NCBI RefSeq assembly: GCF_002632825.1
Contig: NZ_NJAJ01000012.1
Location: 1-64,000, forward strand
Source: Xenorhabdus stockiae
Lineage (GTDB): Bacteria; Pseudomonadota; Gammaproteobacteria; Enterobacterales; Enterobacteriaceae
Reading direction: 5' to 3'
Length of the DNA: 64,000 nucleotides
The notes under the pieces: generated by a model
What the model saw: only the letters and a program-made list of their open reading frames with translations
The model's database searches: none
Told to the model about the DNA's origin: nothing
Translations under genes and position numbers: made by a program
Part shown: one piece after another, positions 20,003 through 28,964 of the stretch
How the letters are laid out: every line of letters starts with the position of its first letter
How positions within the stretch are numbered: position 1 is the first letter of the stretch

Positions 20003-20026
20003 AATAAAGCAACTATCCGGCTGATT

Positions 20027-20392
20027 TTATTTTGATTTTTTAGTATTCCGTGCAGCGCGTTTTTCCGGCTGTTCGGCTTCTGCAACTGTATTGTCAGCTT
20101 CAGCCGTCGCGGGGCTTTCATTTATTTCCGGCATCGGCAAAAAACCGGCTGCAATCAGCTTATTGATTTCGGCTTCCATACGCGGATCTTCGAGCATACC
20201 TTTCACCATAGAAACCATATACATAAAACCGGATGCCGGCATATGGATAACTTGTTTTAACTCCAGTTCCTGATCGTTTTCGGCCAGTACACCATTTGCC
20301 ATTCGCTTAGGATCCTGACCAACAAAATAAAGAGAGAACACGCCTTTATTGTAATTAACGCTTGAAATTGTTTGAACAAATTTTTCAGACAT
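20027..20392 (-). CDS. rtxH: RtxH-like small conserved protein, copy 1
   Basis: 121 residues from ATG 20392 (MSEKFVQT). An in-frame ATG four codons upstream exists, but the GGATAG it would overlap is a better ribosome site for MSEK, where similarity to copy 2 starts. Nearly identical to copy 2 over its first ~90 residues, with a different, basic tail (KRAARNTKKSK). Soluble, no signal peptide. First gene of the minus-strand toxin operon, as in Vibrio MARTX loci; function not known to me. Confidence 0.85.
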   Translation of the reverse strand: MSEKFVQTISSVNYNKGVFSLYFVGQDPKRMANGVLAENDQELELKQVIHMPASGFMYMVSMVKGMLEDPRMEAEINKLIAAGFLPMPEINESPATAEADNTVAEAEQPEKRAARNTKKSK

Positions 20393-20901
20393 ATCACTAT
20401 CCATTAAATAAATATTAACCCAATGTTAAAGGTATATTAAATTGAAATAATTAAATGATAAATGAACGCTATACTCCGCAGAATTTCATTTATTATTAAA
20501 TTCCGTTTTTGCTGTAAATTGATTACAAAAAATCAGTTGGTTAAAGCGTATCAAAAACACCATTACAACATGAGTGAATAATCAGAATGAAGATTTAAAA
20601 CATACATAAAATTCAACATAATTTGTAATGGCAGACAAAATAAGAGAGAAAAAACAAATAAATTACCGGCCACTCTGATCGAAAATATATCTATTTGCCC
20701 TTTAAAATCAACATATAAATATTAAAATGTCTGTTTAGGCACCACATTTTGTCCCAATAACCCACGCTAATATCCACAGTCATAGCAGATAATAATTGTT
20801 ATTAGATTTATTAAAAATATTTCATCGAGAAATACCACACTCTTTTTCTGGTTGTTTCTTTAATTTGAGTTTTGACTTTCGTTACAAATAGACTTCCATG
20901 C
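20393..20901. promoter_or_regulatory. Divergent promoter region between rtxHCA and rtxBDE
   Basis: About 510 bp of very AT-rich DNA between the two divergent operons, which must hold both promoters. No gene-like frame. A Fur-box-like palindrome lies at 20788-20805 on the rtxB side. I could not pick a single convincing -35/-10 pair. Confidence 0.6.
20788..20805. promoter_or_regulatory. Candidate Fur box
   Basis: GATAATAATTGTTATTAG contains the palindrome TAATAA-TTG-TTATTA and matches 11 of 14 positions of the 7-1-7 Fur consensus (TGATAAT-N-ATTATCA). The surroundings are AT-rich, so chance is a real alternative. Confidence 0.35.
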
Positions 20902-23058
20902 ATGAATGAAATAGAAAAAACAACATTATCATTAATTAAATTAATAATAATGATATCTAATGGCAAGCCCTCGGTTATATCTGATAAAAACATAAATAAT
21001 AATGATGATTACCCTGCCGCTTTAAATAAATTAAAGAAAGAACACAATGTATCCATTAAAAATAAGCGTTCAATAAAGAAAAAAATTAACACATTATCTT
21101 TACCGGCAATTCTGTTTGACAATAATGGAAATCCTTTTATTTTAGCAAAATGCGATGAACATCGCGTGCTAATACAAAAGCCACATCAGGAAAAACCGGA
21201 AATATTGGATAAGAAAGATTTTATCAATTTATGGAACGGTCATTGGCTTAAAATAAAACAAAACAGTAGCCAATTTAATATCCACTGGTTCATTCCCGAA
21301 TTTGTCAGACAGAAAAAAAATCTGGCTGAAATACTGTTATTTTCTTTCGTCTTGCAGATTTTAGCCCTGATCTCCCCCTTATTCATTCAGGTTGTGATGG
21401 ATAAGGTATTAGTACATCAGGCTCTATCCACACTGGATGTACTGGTATTCGGACTGGTATTTGCCGGAATTACTGAAGTTGTCCTGAGAGGGCTGCGGGA
21501 GTATCAGTATTCCCATACTGCCAACCGGATTGATATCAAACTGGGGCTGAAACTGGTTCAACATCTGTTTGGCCTGCCTTTACTGTTTTTCAAAACCCGT
21601 CAGGTGGGCGCGATTGTCACTCGGGTACGGGAGCTGGAAACCATCCGGGAATTTTTAACAGGGTCGATGTTTACATTATGCATTGATGTCCTGTTTATGT
21701 TTGTTTTCATTTATGTTATGAGCCTGATTTCCGGCACGTTAACCCTGATTTTCCTGATTACCATCCCCTTCTATGCCCTGCTGGCATGGTGGGTTACACC
21801 GAAACTCGAAAAATCGGTAGAAAAACAGTTCACTCATGCGGCGCTCAATACGTCATTTCTGACGGAAACTGTCGCAGGGGCTGAAACGCTGAAAAGCCTC
21901 GCAGCAGAGCCACGTTTCATCCGCCGCTGGGACAGCCAGACTGAAAATATGGTCAGTACCAGTTATGAAGTTCAGCAATGGGATAACCGTTCCAGCCATC
22001 TGGTTATGCTGTTACAGAAAGTCACCAGTGCCGTTATTATCTGGCTTGGCGCATCCGAAGTCCTCTCCCTGCATATGACTATTGGTCAGTTGATTGCCTT
22101 TAATATGATGGTTAATCATACCCAACAGCCGTTAGCCAAACTGGTTCAGCTCTGGGGGCAATTTATCCGTACCCGGATTGCCGTCGATAAGCTGGCAGAT
22201 ATGCTGAATTTACCGACAGAGCAGCAGTCTGTTGCAAAACAATCTGTCGCAAAGCAATCCGTAGAAAAACAGGCAGAGAAGAAACAGGTGGCACTAACCG
22301 GTGCTATTTCCTTCTCTGATGTCGTTTTCCGTTATCAGCCTGATATTCCTCCGACCATTAACCATTTCACGCTGGATATCAGGGCAGGAGAAACCCTTGG
22401 CGTTGTTGGTACATCTGGTTCCGGTAAAAGTACCCTCGCCCGTCTGTTACTGCGCCTGTATACCCCGGAGCATGGAACAATCAGGCTGGATGGTATTCCG
22501 CTACAACAACTGGATACGGAATCATTAAGGCAACAGGCCGGGATCGTGTTACAGGAAAATTTCCTGTTCAATAAAACCGTCAAGGAAAATATTGCCCAAT
22601 CACGGCCTGACGCACCGCTGTCTGATGTGATTGAGTCTGCAAGGCTGGCAGGCGCACACGATTTTATTCTTAAACTGCCGTTAGGGTATGACACGGTTAT
22701 CGCAGAAGGTGGTCAGTCACTGTCAGGCGGGCAGCGACAACGTCTGGCGATTGCCAGAACCCTGCTCTCCGATCCGCGAATTTTGATCCTCGATGAAGCC
22801 ACCAGCGCGCTGGATGATGAATCACAGGCAATTATTCAGACCAATATGGCCGGTATTGCTCAGGGAAGAACTGTCATCACTATCGCACACCGGCTCTCCA
22901 CAGTACGTCAGTGCGACCGGATTATTGTGCTGCATCACGGCCAGATCATCGAACAGGGCAGCCATGAACAGCTTTTACAGCATGGCGGGCATTACCAAAA
23001 ACTCTGGCAGTTGCAACAGGAACTAAAACAGGAACAGGAGGGTTCTTCCCATGTTTAA
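20902..23058 (+). CDS. rtxB: MARTX type I secretion ABC transporter RtxB
   Basis: 718 residues from ATG 20902; a TTG ten codons earlier is in frame but less likely. It starts with a C39-peptidase-like domain without the catalytic Cys (as in HlyB). A six-helix membrane domain (from about residue 145) and a nucleotide-binding domain follow: Walker A GTSGSGKST (~504), signature LSGGQ (~607) and Walker B ILILDEAT (~628). It energises export of the toxin in one step across both membranes; MARTX systems use two such ATPases, RtxB and RtxE. A linker at residues 442-457 holds three tandem QSVAK-type units. Its last 8 bp overlap rtxD. Confidence 0.94.
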   Translation: MNEIEKTTLSLIKLIIMISNGKPSVISDKNINNNDDYPAALNKLKKEHNVSIKNKRSIKKKINTLSLPAILFDNNGNPFILAKCDEHRVLIQKPHQEKPEILDKKDFINLWNGHWLKIKQNSSQFNIHWFIPEFVRQKKNLAEILLFSFVLQILALISPLFIQVVMDKVLVHQALSTLDVLVFGLVFAGITEVVLRGLREYQYSHTANRIDIKLGLKLVQHLFGLPLLFFKTRQVGAIVTRVRELETIREFLTGSMFTLCIDVLFMFVFIYVMSLISGTLTLIFLITIPFYALLAWWVTPKLEKSVEKQFTHAALNTSFLTETVAGAETLKSLAAEPRFIRRWDSQTENMVSTSYEVQQWDNRSSHLVMLLQKVTSAVIIWLGASEVLSLHMTIGQLIAFNMMVNHTQQPLAKLVQLWGQFIRTRIAVDKLADMLNLPTEQQSVAKQSVAKQSVEKQAEKKQVALTGAISFSDVVFRYQPDIPPTINHFTLDIRAGETLGVVGTSGSGKSTLARLLLRLYTPEHGTIRLDGIPLQQLDTESLRQQAGIVLQENFLFNKTVKENIAQSRPDAPLSDVIESARLAGAHDFILKLPLGYDTVIAEGGQSLSGGQRQRLAIARTLLSDPRILILDEATSALDDESQAIIQTNMAGIAQGRTVITIAHRLSTVRQCDRIIVLHHGQIIEQGSHEQLLQHGGHYQKLWQLQQELKQEQEGSSHV

Positions 23059-24406
23059 GGCCATTTTGCGTAAGGGGCTGAAACGCCTGCGTTCTCCTTC
23101 TCAACATTACGATTTTTTACCCACGCATCTGGCATTGTCGCAACGCCCGCCTTCGCCGTTTGCCCGCTATACCGCAATCGCACTCAGTATCGGTGTACTG
23201 GTACTTCTGCTGTGGGCTTATCTGGGAAAACTGGATGTTCAAGCCACGGCAACCGGGCGCCTGATCGTCTCCGGCCGTTCACAGGTGATTCAGGCCTATG
23301 AACAGAGCCGTCTGGCGATTATCCATGTCACCAACGGGCAGCACGTTGAAAAAGGGGCAGAACTGCTGACACTGAATACACTTGGTGTCAATCAGGACAT
23401 TACACGTATGCTTGAACAGCGTGAATATCTCACCGAAGAAAAGATCCGTTATCAGGCATTGCTGGATAATCACGCCCCTGAATCCTCCGCACTTTTTCAG
23501 CAACAATCGGCCATCAGCCAGAAAAAAATCCTGACGCATTACCAGCATGAAAAGCAGGAATTCGATGCGGTTGTAACCAATATTTATGCTGAAATGAATG
23601 TCAATCTCTCTTCACAGAAAGCCAAAGAGAATGATATTCAGGCGCTGAGCAACCTGCGCCAGAATATCACCCAGCGCTTACAAGCCAGAAAGACATTAAG
23701 CCAGCAGCAGGTTATCAGCCGGGTGGAATATCTGGAGCAAGAAAAGGAGTTTCTGGAGACGGAACGGCTGCTGACGCAACAAAGGGCGGAACTCGGCGTC
23801 CTGATGACGCAGAACAAAAGTCTGGAAGAACGACTGAAGAGTCTGAAAACGCAAAAAGATCGCGAATGGTTTGAAAAAATCAAGCAGGCGGATATGCAGC
23901 TATCTGTACTGAAACAAGAGCTGTCAAAAATGAAAGAACGGGAAGAGCTTTCAGTCGTTCGCTCTCCGGTAACAGGCACCGTCCAGCAGTTGAGCGTCCA
24001 TACTCTTGGGGCAGTGCTGCAACCGGCACAAAATCTGATGGTGATTGTTCCTGACGACCATATACAACTGGCAGAAATCCAGATCCTGAATAAAGACGTT
24101 GGTTTTATCCGTCCGGGGCAACAGGTTACCGTAAAAGTCGATGCTTTCCCTTATACCCGCTATGGCACTATTGAAGGCAGATTGTTAAGTGTTTCCCGCG
24201 ATTCCACGGTAGATGAACGGCTGGGGCTGGTGTTTCCGGCGCAAATCAGTCTCAATCAGAACAATATTATGGTTGACGGCAAACCGGTTGAACTTACGGC
24301 AGGGATGTCAATTGTTGCGGATATCAAAACCGACCAACGACGAGTGATTGATTACCTGCTCAGCCCGATTCGCGAATATCAATCTGAAGCGCTGAGGGAA
24401 AAATAA
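23051..24406 (+). CDS. rtxD: Type I secretion membrane fusion protein RtxD
   Basis: 451 residues, ATG 23051 inside the end of rtxB. HlyD family: a cytoplasmic N-terminus, one membrane helix (about residues 39-60, IALSIGVLVLLLWAYLG), a lipoyl-like half (VLTNGQHVEKGAELL-type motif near 90), a long periplasmic coiled coil (~120-300), then the second lipoyl half and beta domain (VRSPVTGTVQQLSVH). It bridges RtxB/RtxE and a TolC-type outer-membrane channel. No TolC gene is present in the window, as in other MARTX loci, which use the chromosomal TolC. Confidence 0.94.
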   Translation: MFKAILRKGLKRLRSPSQHYDFLPTHLALSQRPPSPFARYTAIALSIGVLVLLLWAYLGKLDVQATATGRLIVSGRSQVIQAYEQSRLAIIHVTNGQHVEKGAELLTLNTLGVNQDITRMLEQREYLTEEKIRYQALLDNHAPESSALFQQQSAISQKKILTHYQHEKQEFDAVVTNIYAEMNVNLSSQKAKENDIQALSNLRQNITQRLQARKTLSQQQVISRVEYLEQEKEFLETERLLTQQRAELGVLMTQNKSLEERLKSLKTQKDREWFEKIKQADMQLSVLKQELSKMKEREELSVVRSPVTGTVQQLSVHTLGAVLQPAQNLMVIVPDDHIQLAEIQILNKDVGFIRPGQQVTVKVDAFPYTRYGTIEGRLLSVSRDSTVDERLGLVFPAQISLNQNNIMVDGKPVELTAGMSIVADIKTDQRRVIDYLLSPIREYQSEALREK

Positions 24407-24408
24407 TC

Positions 24409-26553
24409 ATGGTAAATATTTTTTCCGATAACCGTTTTTCAGGTACAGATGGCACTGATACAGAAAATCATGTCAATAATCATGCTATTGAGTGTGCCGT
24501 CTGGCTGGGAAAACAATTTCATAAAGTTGCCGATGCCGGGCAATTGCATCATGCCTTGGGGCTGGATTCGCTGGAACTGACGGACTGGCAGCTACGGGAA
24601 GCAGTGGATGCCATCGGGCTGCACAGTAAGTTTGATTCTCTGTCAGCAGAAACTGCATCTACTCTGCCACTGCCTGCATTGATTGAGCTGGAACATTGCT
24701 GGTGGGTATTGCTGAGTATTAATGCAGACCGTTTCACCGTACTCAATCCCATTACGGGAGAACAAAAAATACATGATTTGTGTGGTCAATATAAGATCCT
24801 GCTGGTCGCTGAAAAAAACCTGACTAAAAAACACGTCAAATTTGGCCTGAGCTGGTTTTACCCTTCCATTTTCAGGCAGAAAAAACAGTTAAAGGATATT
24901 TTTCTGCTGGCTATTGTCTTGCAGCTTTTTGCACTGGCCGCACCTTTACTGTTTGAAAATATCATTGATAAAGTATTAGTCGGGCGCAGCCTTTCCAGCC
25001 TGCATGTTCTCGGTCTGGCAATGCTGGCGCTCGCCATTGCGGAACCTCTGTACGGGTTTATGCGTAATACCGTATTCGGGCATATGGCAAGCCAAATCAA
25101 TGCGGAACTTTCCGGTCGGCTTTACCGTCATCTGGTAGGGCTGCCCCTGCCCTATTTCAAACAGCGTCAGACAGGGCAAATCATCGCCCGCGTCAGAGAA
25201 ATGGCTCAGATCCGCCAGTTTCTGACCGGTTCTACCCTGATGTTATTACTCGACCTGATCTTCATTGTGCTGTTCCTTGGCGTCATGTTCCATTACTCCA
25301 GCCTGCTGACGTGGATTGTCACCGGATCACTGGTTCTCTATTTCCTGCTCTGGGTAACCGTCGGCCCGATTATCCGGCATAAAGTGGAAGCAGAATATGA
25401 AGCCGATGCTCAGGCAACCAGTTTCCTGACTGAAGCCGTTACCGGTATTGAGACCATCAAAACCACAGCAACAGAAAAGCGCTTTCTGCATCAATGGCAG
25501 GCCGTACTCAGCCGGCAGTTAATCCAGCGTTTTTCCGCCCAGAAAAGCGGGCTTGCCGCTGGGCAAGGGATCGCACTTATCCAGAAAATTGTCGCCGCAT
25601 TATTATTGTGGTGGGGTGTCAAAAGTGTGCTGGCAGGAGAACTCTCTCCCGGAGAACTCATTGCCTTTAATATGCTGGCCGGGCATGTCACTCAGCCAAT
25701 TCTGCGTCTGGCACAGGTATGGCAGGATTTTCAACATACACTGATTGCCCTGAGACGTGTCGGCGATATTCTTGATGAGCCGATGGAAAACAGTAAACAA
25801 GGGTTAGTTTCTTCCCCTGAACTGGCCGGACAGATTGAATTTAAAAATATTCGTTTCCGCTATCATGAGGATACTCCTGAAGTACTGGCGAACCTGTCAC
25901 TATCAATCAGTGCGGGGGAGTTTATCGGGATTACCGGGCCATCCGGCTCAGGAAAAAGCACTCTGACCCGTTTATTACAGCGCCTCTATATACCACAACA
26001 TGGTCAGGTTCTGGTGGATGGCATGGATTTGGCTATTGCAGATCCGGTATCGCTGCGACGCAACATGAGCGTGGTTTTACAGGAAAGCATCCTGTTTTCC
26101 GGCAGCATTGCCGACAATATCCGACTGTGTAAACCCAATGCCACCGATGAAGAACTGTATCGCGCTGCGACTCTGGCCGGTGCCATCGATTTCATCAATC
26201 AGTTTCCCCATAAATTCGCTCATCCGGTCGGGGAAAAAGGCGGTAATCTGTCCGGCGGCCAGCGGCAACGTATCGCTCTGGCAAGGGCATTACTGAATGA
26301 CCCCAAAATCCTGATCCTGGATGAAGCAACCTCTGCACTGGATTATGAATCCGAAGCCGCCATTATGAGTAATATGGATGAGATCCGCCAGAACAGGACT
26401 ATTATCAGTATTGCCCACCGGCTGAATACGCTTCGTCATGCAGATAAAATATTCGTGTTAGATCAGGGAAAAATTATTGAATCCGGTTCACATGCCGACT
26501 TGTTACAACAAAATGGGCTTTATGCTCAACTCTGGCATCAGCAGACTGAGTGA
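24409..26553 (+). CDS. rtxE: MARTX type I secretion ABC transporter RtxE
   Basis: 714 residues, ATG two bases after the rtxD stop. A Cys-less peptidase-like N-terminal domain (~20-135), six membrane helices (~160-450) and a nucleotide-binding domain with Walker [10 protein letters not shown] (~510), LSGGQ (~614) and LDEATSALD (~638). Similar throughout to RtxB; the pair probably forms a heterodimer. Last gene of rtxBDE; no terminator hairpin is evident before the next gene. Confidence 0.94.
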   Translation: MVNIFSDNRFSGTDGTDTENHVNNHAIECAVWLGKQFHKVADAGQLHHALGLDSLELTDWQLREAVDAIGLHSKFDSLSAETASTLPLPALIELEHCWWVLLSINADRFTVLNPITGEQKIHDLCGQYKILLVAEKNLTKKHVKFGLSWFYPSIFRQKKQLKDIFLLAIVLQLFALAAPLLFENIIDKVLVGRSLSSLHVLGLAMLALAIAEPLYGFMRNTVFGHMASQINAELSGRLYRHLVGLPLPYFKQRQTGQIIARVREMAQIRQFLTGSTLMLLLDLIFIVLFLGVMFHYSSLLTWIVTGSLVLYFLLWVTVGPIIRHKVEAEYEADAQATSFLTEAVTGIETIKTTATEKRFLHQWQAVLSRQLIQRFSAQKSGLAAGQGIALIQKIVAALLLWWGVKSVLAGELSPGELIAFNMLAGHVTQPILRLAQVWQDFQHTLIALRRVGDILDEPMENSKQGLVSSPELAGQIEFKNIRFRYHEDTPEVLANLSLSISAGEFIGITGPSGSGKSTLTRLLQRLYIPQHGQVLVDGMDLAIADPVSLRRNMSVVLQESILFSGSIADNIRLCKPNATDEELYRAATLAGAIDFINQFPHKFAHPVGEKGGNLSGGQRQRIALARALLNDPKILILDEATSALDYESEAAIMSNMDEIRQNRTIISIAHRLNTLRHADKIFVLDQGKIIESGSHADLLQQNGLYAQLWHQQTE

Positions 26554-26663
26554 TTATTACGGCAGGAAATTCATTGAAGATGTGGATTGTTTCATCTTAA
26601 AATTAATTTCATAACGAAATTAACACAGCATTGTAAGATGTTCTTAAGGAAGAGAATACGACT

Positions 26664-27656
26664 ATGAAACAAATCTCTATCACGGCCCTGGTTTTTTCAC
26701 ATTCATCAGTCACATCGGTTACCATGCCGATCGAAATACTGACTATTGCCGCCAATGCTATTGGCGGCCCCAATCCTCACGTTCATATTATTTCCCCCTC
26801 TCTTCAGAAAATGGATGAAATCCATGATAGGCTGATTGAATCTATCCCGGTATCTCACAGCAGCCTTTATCAGGTAGAGTATCCTGATCTCATCCTGATA
26901 GGCTCACTGGGTTTTCCAAAATGGCAGCCACAACACTGCTCACCGGAAATAATAGACTGGCTTAAAGCGATGGATGAAAAACATATTCCTATCGTTTCCG
27001 TATGTTCTGGCACGTTCATGCTGGCAAAAGCCGGTCTACTGACAACAAGTGCAACCATTCATCCCCATTTTTCTGCTGAATTTAAGACGTTATTTCCCCA
27101 TATTCCCCTGTATATGGATAAAAAAATCACTTGTGACAATAACCGTTTTTGTATTTCCAGCGCTTATGGCACCGCCAGCGCTATGATGAATATTGTCGAG
27201 CTACTCTATGGTAAATGTGCCAGAGAGCATTGCGCGCATTTTCTGTTCGGGGAAAACGAAAACCAAAGTTCGTATGATTCGGTCAGCTTTGTTCCTTACC
27301 GTCAGCATTCTGATCTGCTCATTCACAAGTTACAGGACTGGATGCACGCTTTCCCTTCTGAGATTTTATCCGTCGCTGATTTAGCCAGTAAAATTCATCT
27401 TTGTGAACGGCAGATGAAACGCAGATTCAAAATTGCTACAGGACAAACCCCCATCCAGTATATTCAGAAAATACGGTTATCACAGGCCAAACACTGGCTG
27501 GAAAAGTCACAAAAAACCATTGAAGAGATCAGCCATGAGGTGGGTTATGAAGATACCCGTTATTTCAGAGAGTTGTTTAAACGCTGTAATGGCCTGACGC
27601 CCAAAGAGTATCGACAGAGATATCACCATCATACTGGTCGATTTTCGGTTGATTGA
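26664..27656 (+). CDS. AraC-family regulator with DJ-1/PfpI-like N-terminal domain (GlxA-like)
   Basis: 330 residues, ATG 26664 with GGAAG about ten bases upstream. Residues ~5-185 form a DJ-1/PfpI (class I amidotransferase-like) domain with the nucleophile-elbow motif SVCSGTFMLAKAG (Cys114). Residues ~215-320 hold two helix-turn-helix motifs of the AraC type (SVADLASKIHLCERQMKRRF; TIEEISHEVGYEDTRYFREL) and end GLTPKEYRQRY. The ligand cannot be predicted. It lies 110 bp after rtxE in the same direction, but nothing ties it to toxin control beyond position. Confidence 0.88.
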   Translation: MKQISITALVFSHSSVTSVTMPIEILTIAANAIGGPNPHVHIISPSLQKMDEIHDRLIESIPVSHSSLYQVEYPDLILIGSLGFPKWQPQHCSPEIIDWLKAMDEKHIPIVSVCSGTFMLAKAGLLTTSATIHPHFSAEFKTLFPHIPLYMDKKITCDNNRFCISSAYGTASAMMNIVELLYGKCAREHCAHFLFGENENQSSYDSVSFVPYRQHSDLLIHKLQDWMHAFPSEILSVADLASKIHLCERQMKRRFKIATGQTPIQYIQKIRLSQAKHWLEKSQKTIEEISHEVGYEDTRYFRELFKRCNGLTPKEYRQRYHHHTGRFSVD

Positions 27657-27801
27657 TTTTTACCACTAAGATTATCGAAATACATAAGTAAATGGCTATA
27701 ATTAACCATGTAAGCTGATTAATTACATTGTGTTATTACCTTGATATCTGAGTTTCTTGTGCTGTACACTGGGTGTGGGAATCATTTTTTGATAAAAAAA
27801 C

Positions 27802-28755
27802 ATGAAGAATAAAAAGACCATCCCCACACCTCATGATGCTGCGTTCAAAGGATTCATGGCTCAGATTGAAAATGCCCGTGATTTTTTTGACATTCATCTA
27901 CCGGAAAAAATTAAGAAGCTATGCGATTTTAATACGTTAAAGCTGACTAACTCTTCATTTATTGATCGTCAGTTACGGTCAAAAATGTCTGATGTGCTTT
28001 ATTCAGTGAAAACCCAACAGGGTGACGGTTATCTCTATGTATTGGTTGAACACCAGTCCACACCGGATAAAATGATGGCATGGCGCATGATGCACTACGC
28101 TTTTATGGCTATGAATCAGCACTTGCAGCAGGGAAATAAAGAATTACCACTGGTTGTGCCGGTTTTGTTTTATCATGGAGATACTAGTCCTTATCCGTTC
28201 CAGCAAACATGGACACAATGCTTTTCATTGCCAGAACTGGCTAACGAGATGTATTTCAATCCATTTCCGCTAGTGGATGTAACGGTGATTGATGATAACG
28301 AATTGGTTAGCCATCGCAAAATCGCTGTGATCGAACTGGCAATGAAACATAAGAATTTGCGGGAAAGAGTTAAAGCTGTGACTACGTTATTGGCACAGGC
28401 TCTTAAGCACAATTATAATAGTGACAATGATGTCGTTACTATTCTTAACTACCTGTTTGTCACGCTAGATTCACCACATTTTGAACAGGTGCTTCAACAA
28501 CTGATTGAACAGGCAGACAACCATCAGGAGGCGATTGTGAATATAGCACAGCGATTACAGGAAAAAGGCCGGGAAGAAGGTATTCAACAGGGCATGGTAC
28601 AAGGCATACAACAAGGTATGGAGCAAGGCATCCAGAAAGGTGAAAAACAAGCTTCAATTAACATTGCCCGAAACCTCTTAAAAAACGGTGCCAGTATTGA
28701 ACTGGTTATGAAAAGCACTGGTCTCAGCCGCGAAGAACTTCTGTCCTTGCAATAA
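27802..28755 (+). CDS. Rpn-family recombination-promoting nuclease / putative transposase-like protein
   Basis: 317 residues, ATG 27802, no clear ribosome site. The N-terminus (PHDAAFKGFMAQIENARDFFDIHLP), a PD-(D/E)XK-like core (MSDVLYSV...YLYVLVEHQST) and the YHG motif (VLFYHGD) mark the YhgA/Rpn family, DNA endonucleases that raise RecA-independent recombination. Near the C-terminus is a low-complexity repeat (GIQQGMVQGIQQGMEQGIQKG, about residues 260-280) typical of the family, then a short helical domain ending SREELLSLQ. Such genes are often multicopy in Xenorhabdus and Photorhabdus. A stand-alone gene. Confidence 0.88.
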   Translation: MKNKKTIPTPHDAAFKGFMAQIENARDFFDIHLPEKIKKLCDFNTLKLTNSSFIDRQLRSKMSDVLYSVKTQQGDGYLYVLVEHQSTPDKMMAWRMMHYAFMAMNQHLQQGNKELPLVVPVLFYHGDTSPYPFQQTWTQCFSLPELANEMYFNPFPLVDVTVIDDNELVSHRKIAVIELAMKHKNLRERVKAVTTLLAQALKHNYNSDNDVVTILNYLFVTLDSPHFEQVLQQLIEQADNHQEAIVNIAQRLQEKGREEGIQQGMVQGIQQGMEQGIQKGEKQASINIARNLLKNGASIELVMKSTGLSREELLSLQ

Positions 28756-28766
28756 CCCTTTTTCTC

Positions 28767-28810
28767 TTTTGTTCTCTTATCTGTTTTTTAGCCCCGGTAA
28801 GAGAACAAAA
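28767..28810. terminator. Inverted repeat downstream of the Rpn gene
   Basis: TTTTGTTCTCTTA (28767-28779) pairs perfectly with TAAGAGAACAAAA (28798-28810) across an 18-nt loop, starting 12 bp after the stop codon. Likely transcription end, though no clean T-run follows. Confidence 0.5.
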
Positions 28811-28890
28811 ACACCAATTCCATACACAAATTATAGTTAATTTCGTGCGAAGCAATCCAGATTAGAATGTGGTTAAAATGTTTGCGCTCA

Positions 28891-28920
28891 ATTTTTAGAT
28901 AGACTAATCTATCTAAAAAT
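28891..28920. promoter_or_regulatory. Palindromic operator candidate upstream of the RND operon
   Basis: Two perfect 13-bp arms (ATTTTTAGATAGA and TCTATCTAAAAAT) around CTAA, 44 bp before the start codon of the membrane fusion gene. Size and position suit a TetR-family operator, and a TetR gene closes the operon at 33232. Confidence 0.65.
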
Positions 28921-28964
28921 ATAGGCGCTAATTTAAGCATTCTGCTCATTAGTAAGGACGATAA

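Noticed and set aside
20872-20901. TTG start for rtxB
   Set aside because: ATG 20902 gives a normal HlyB-like length; the TTG extension has no family similarity and no better ribosome site.
27802-28755. Calling the Rpn gene a mobile element
   Set aside because: Members are annotated as transposase-like, but no inverted repeats or target duplications flank it here.
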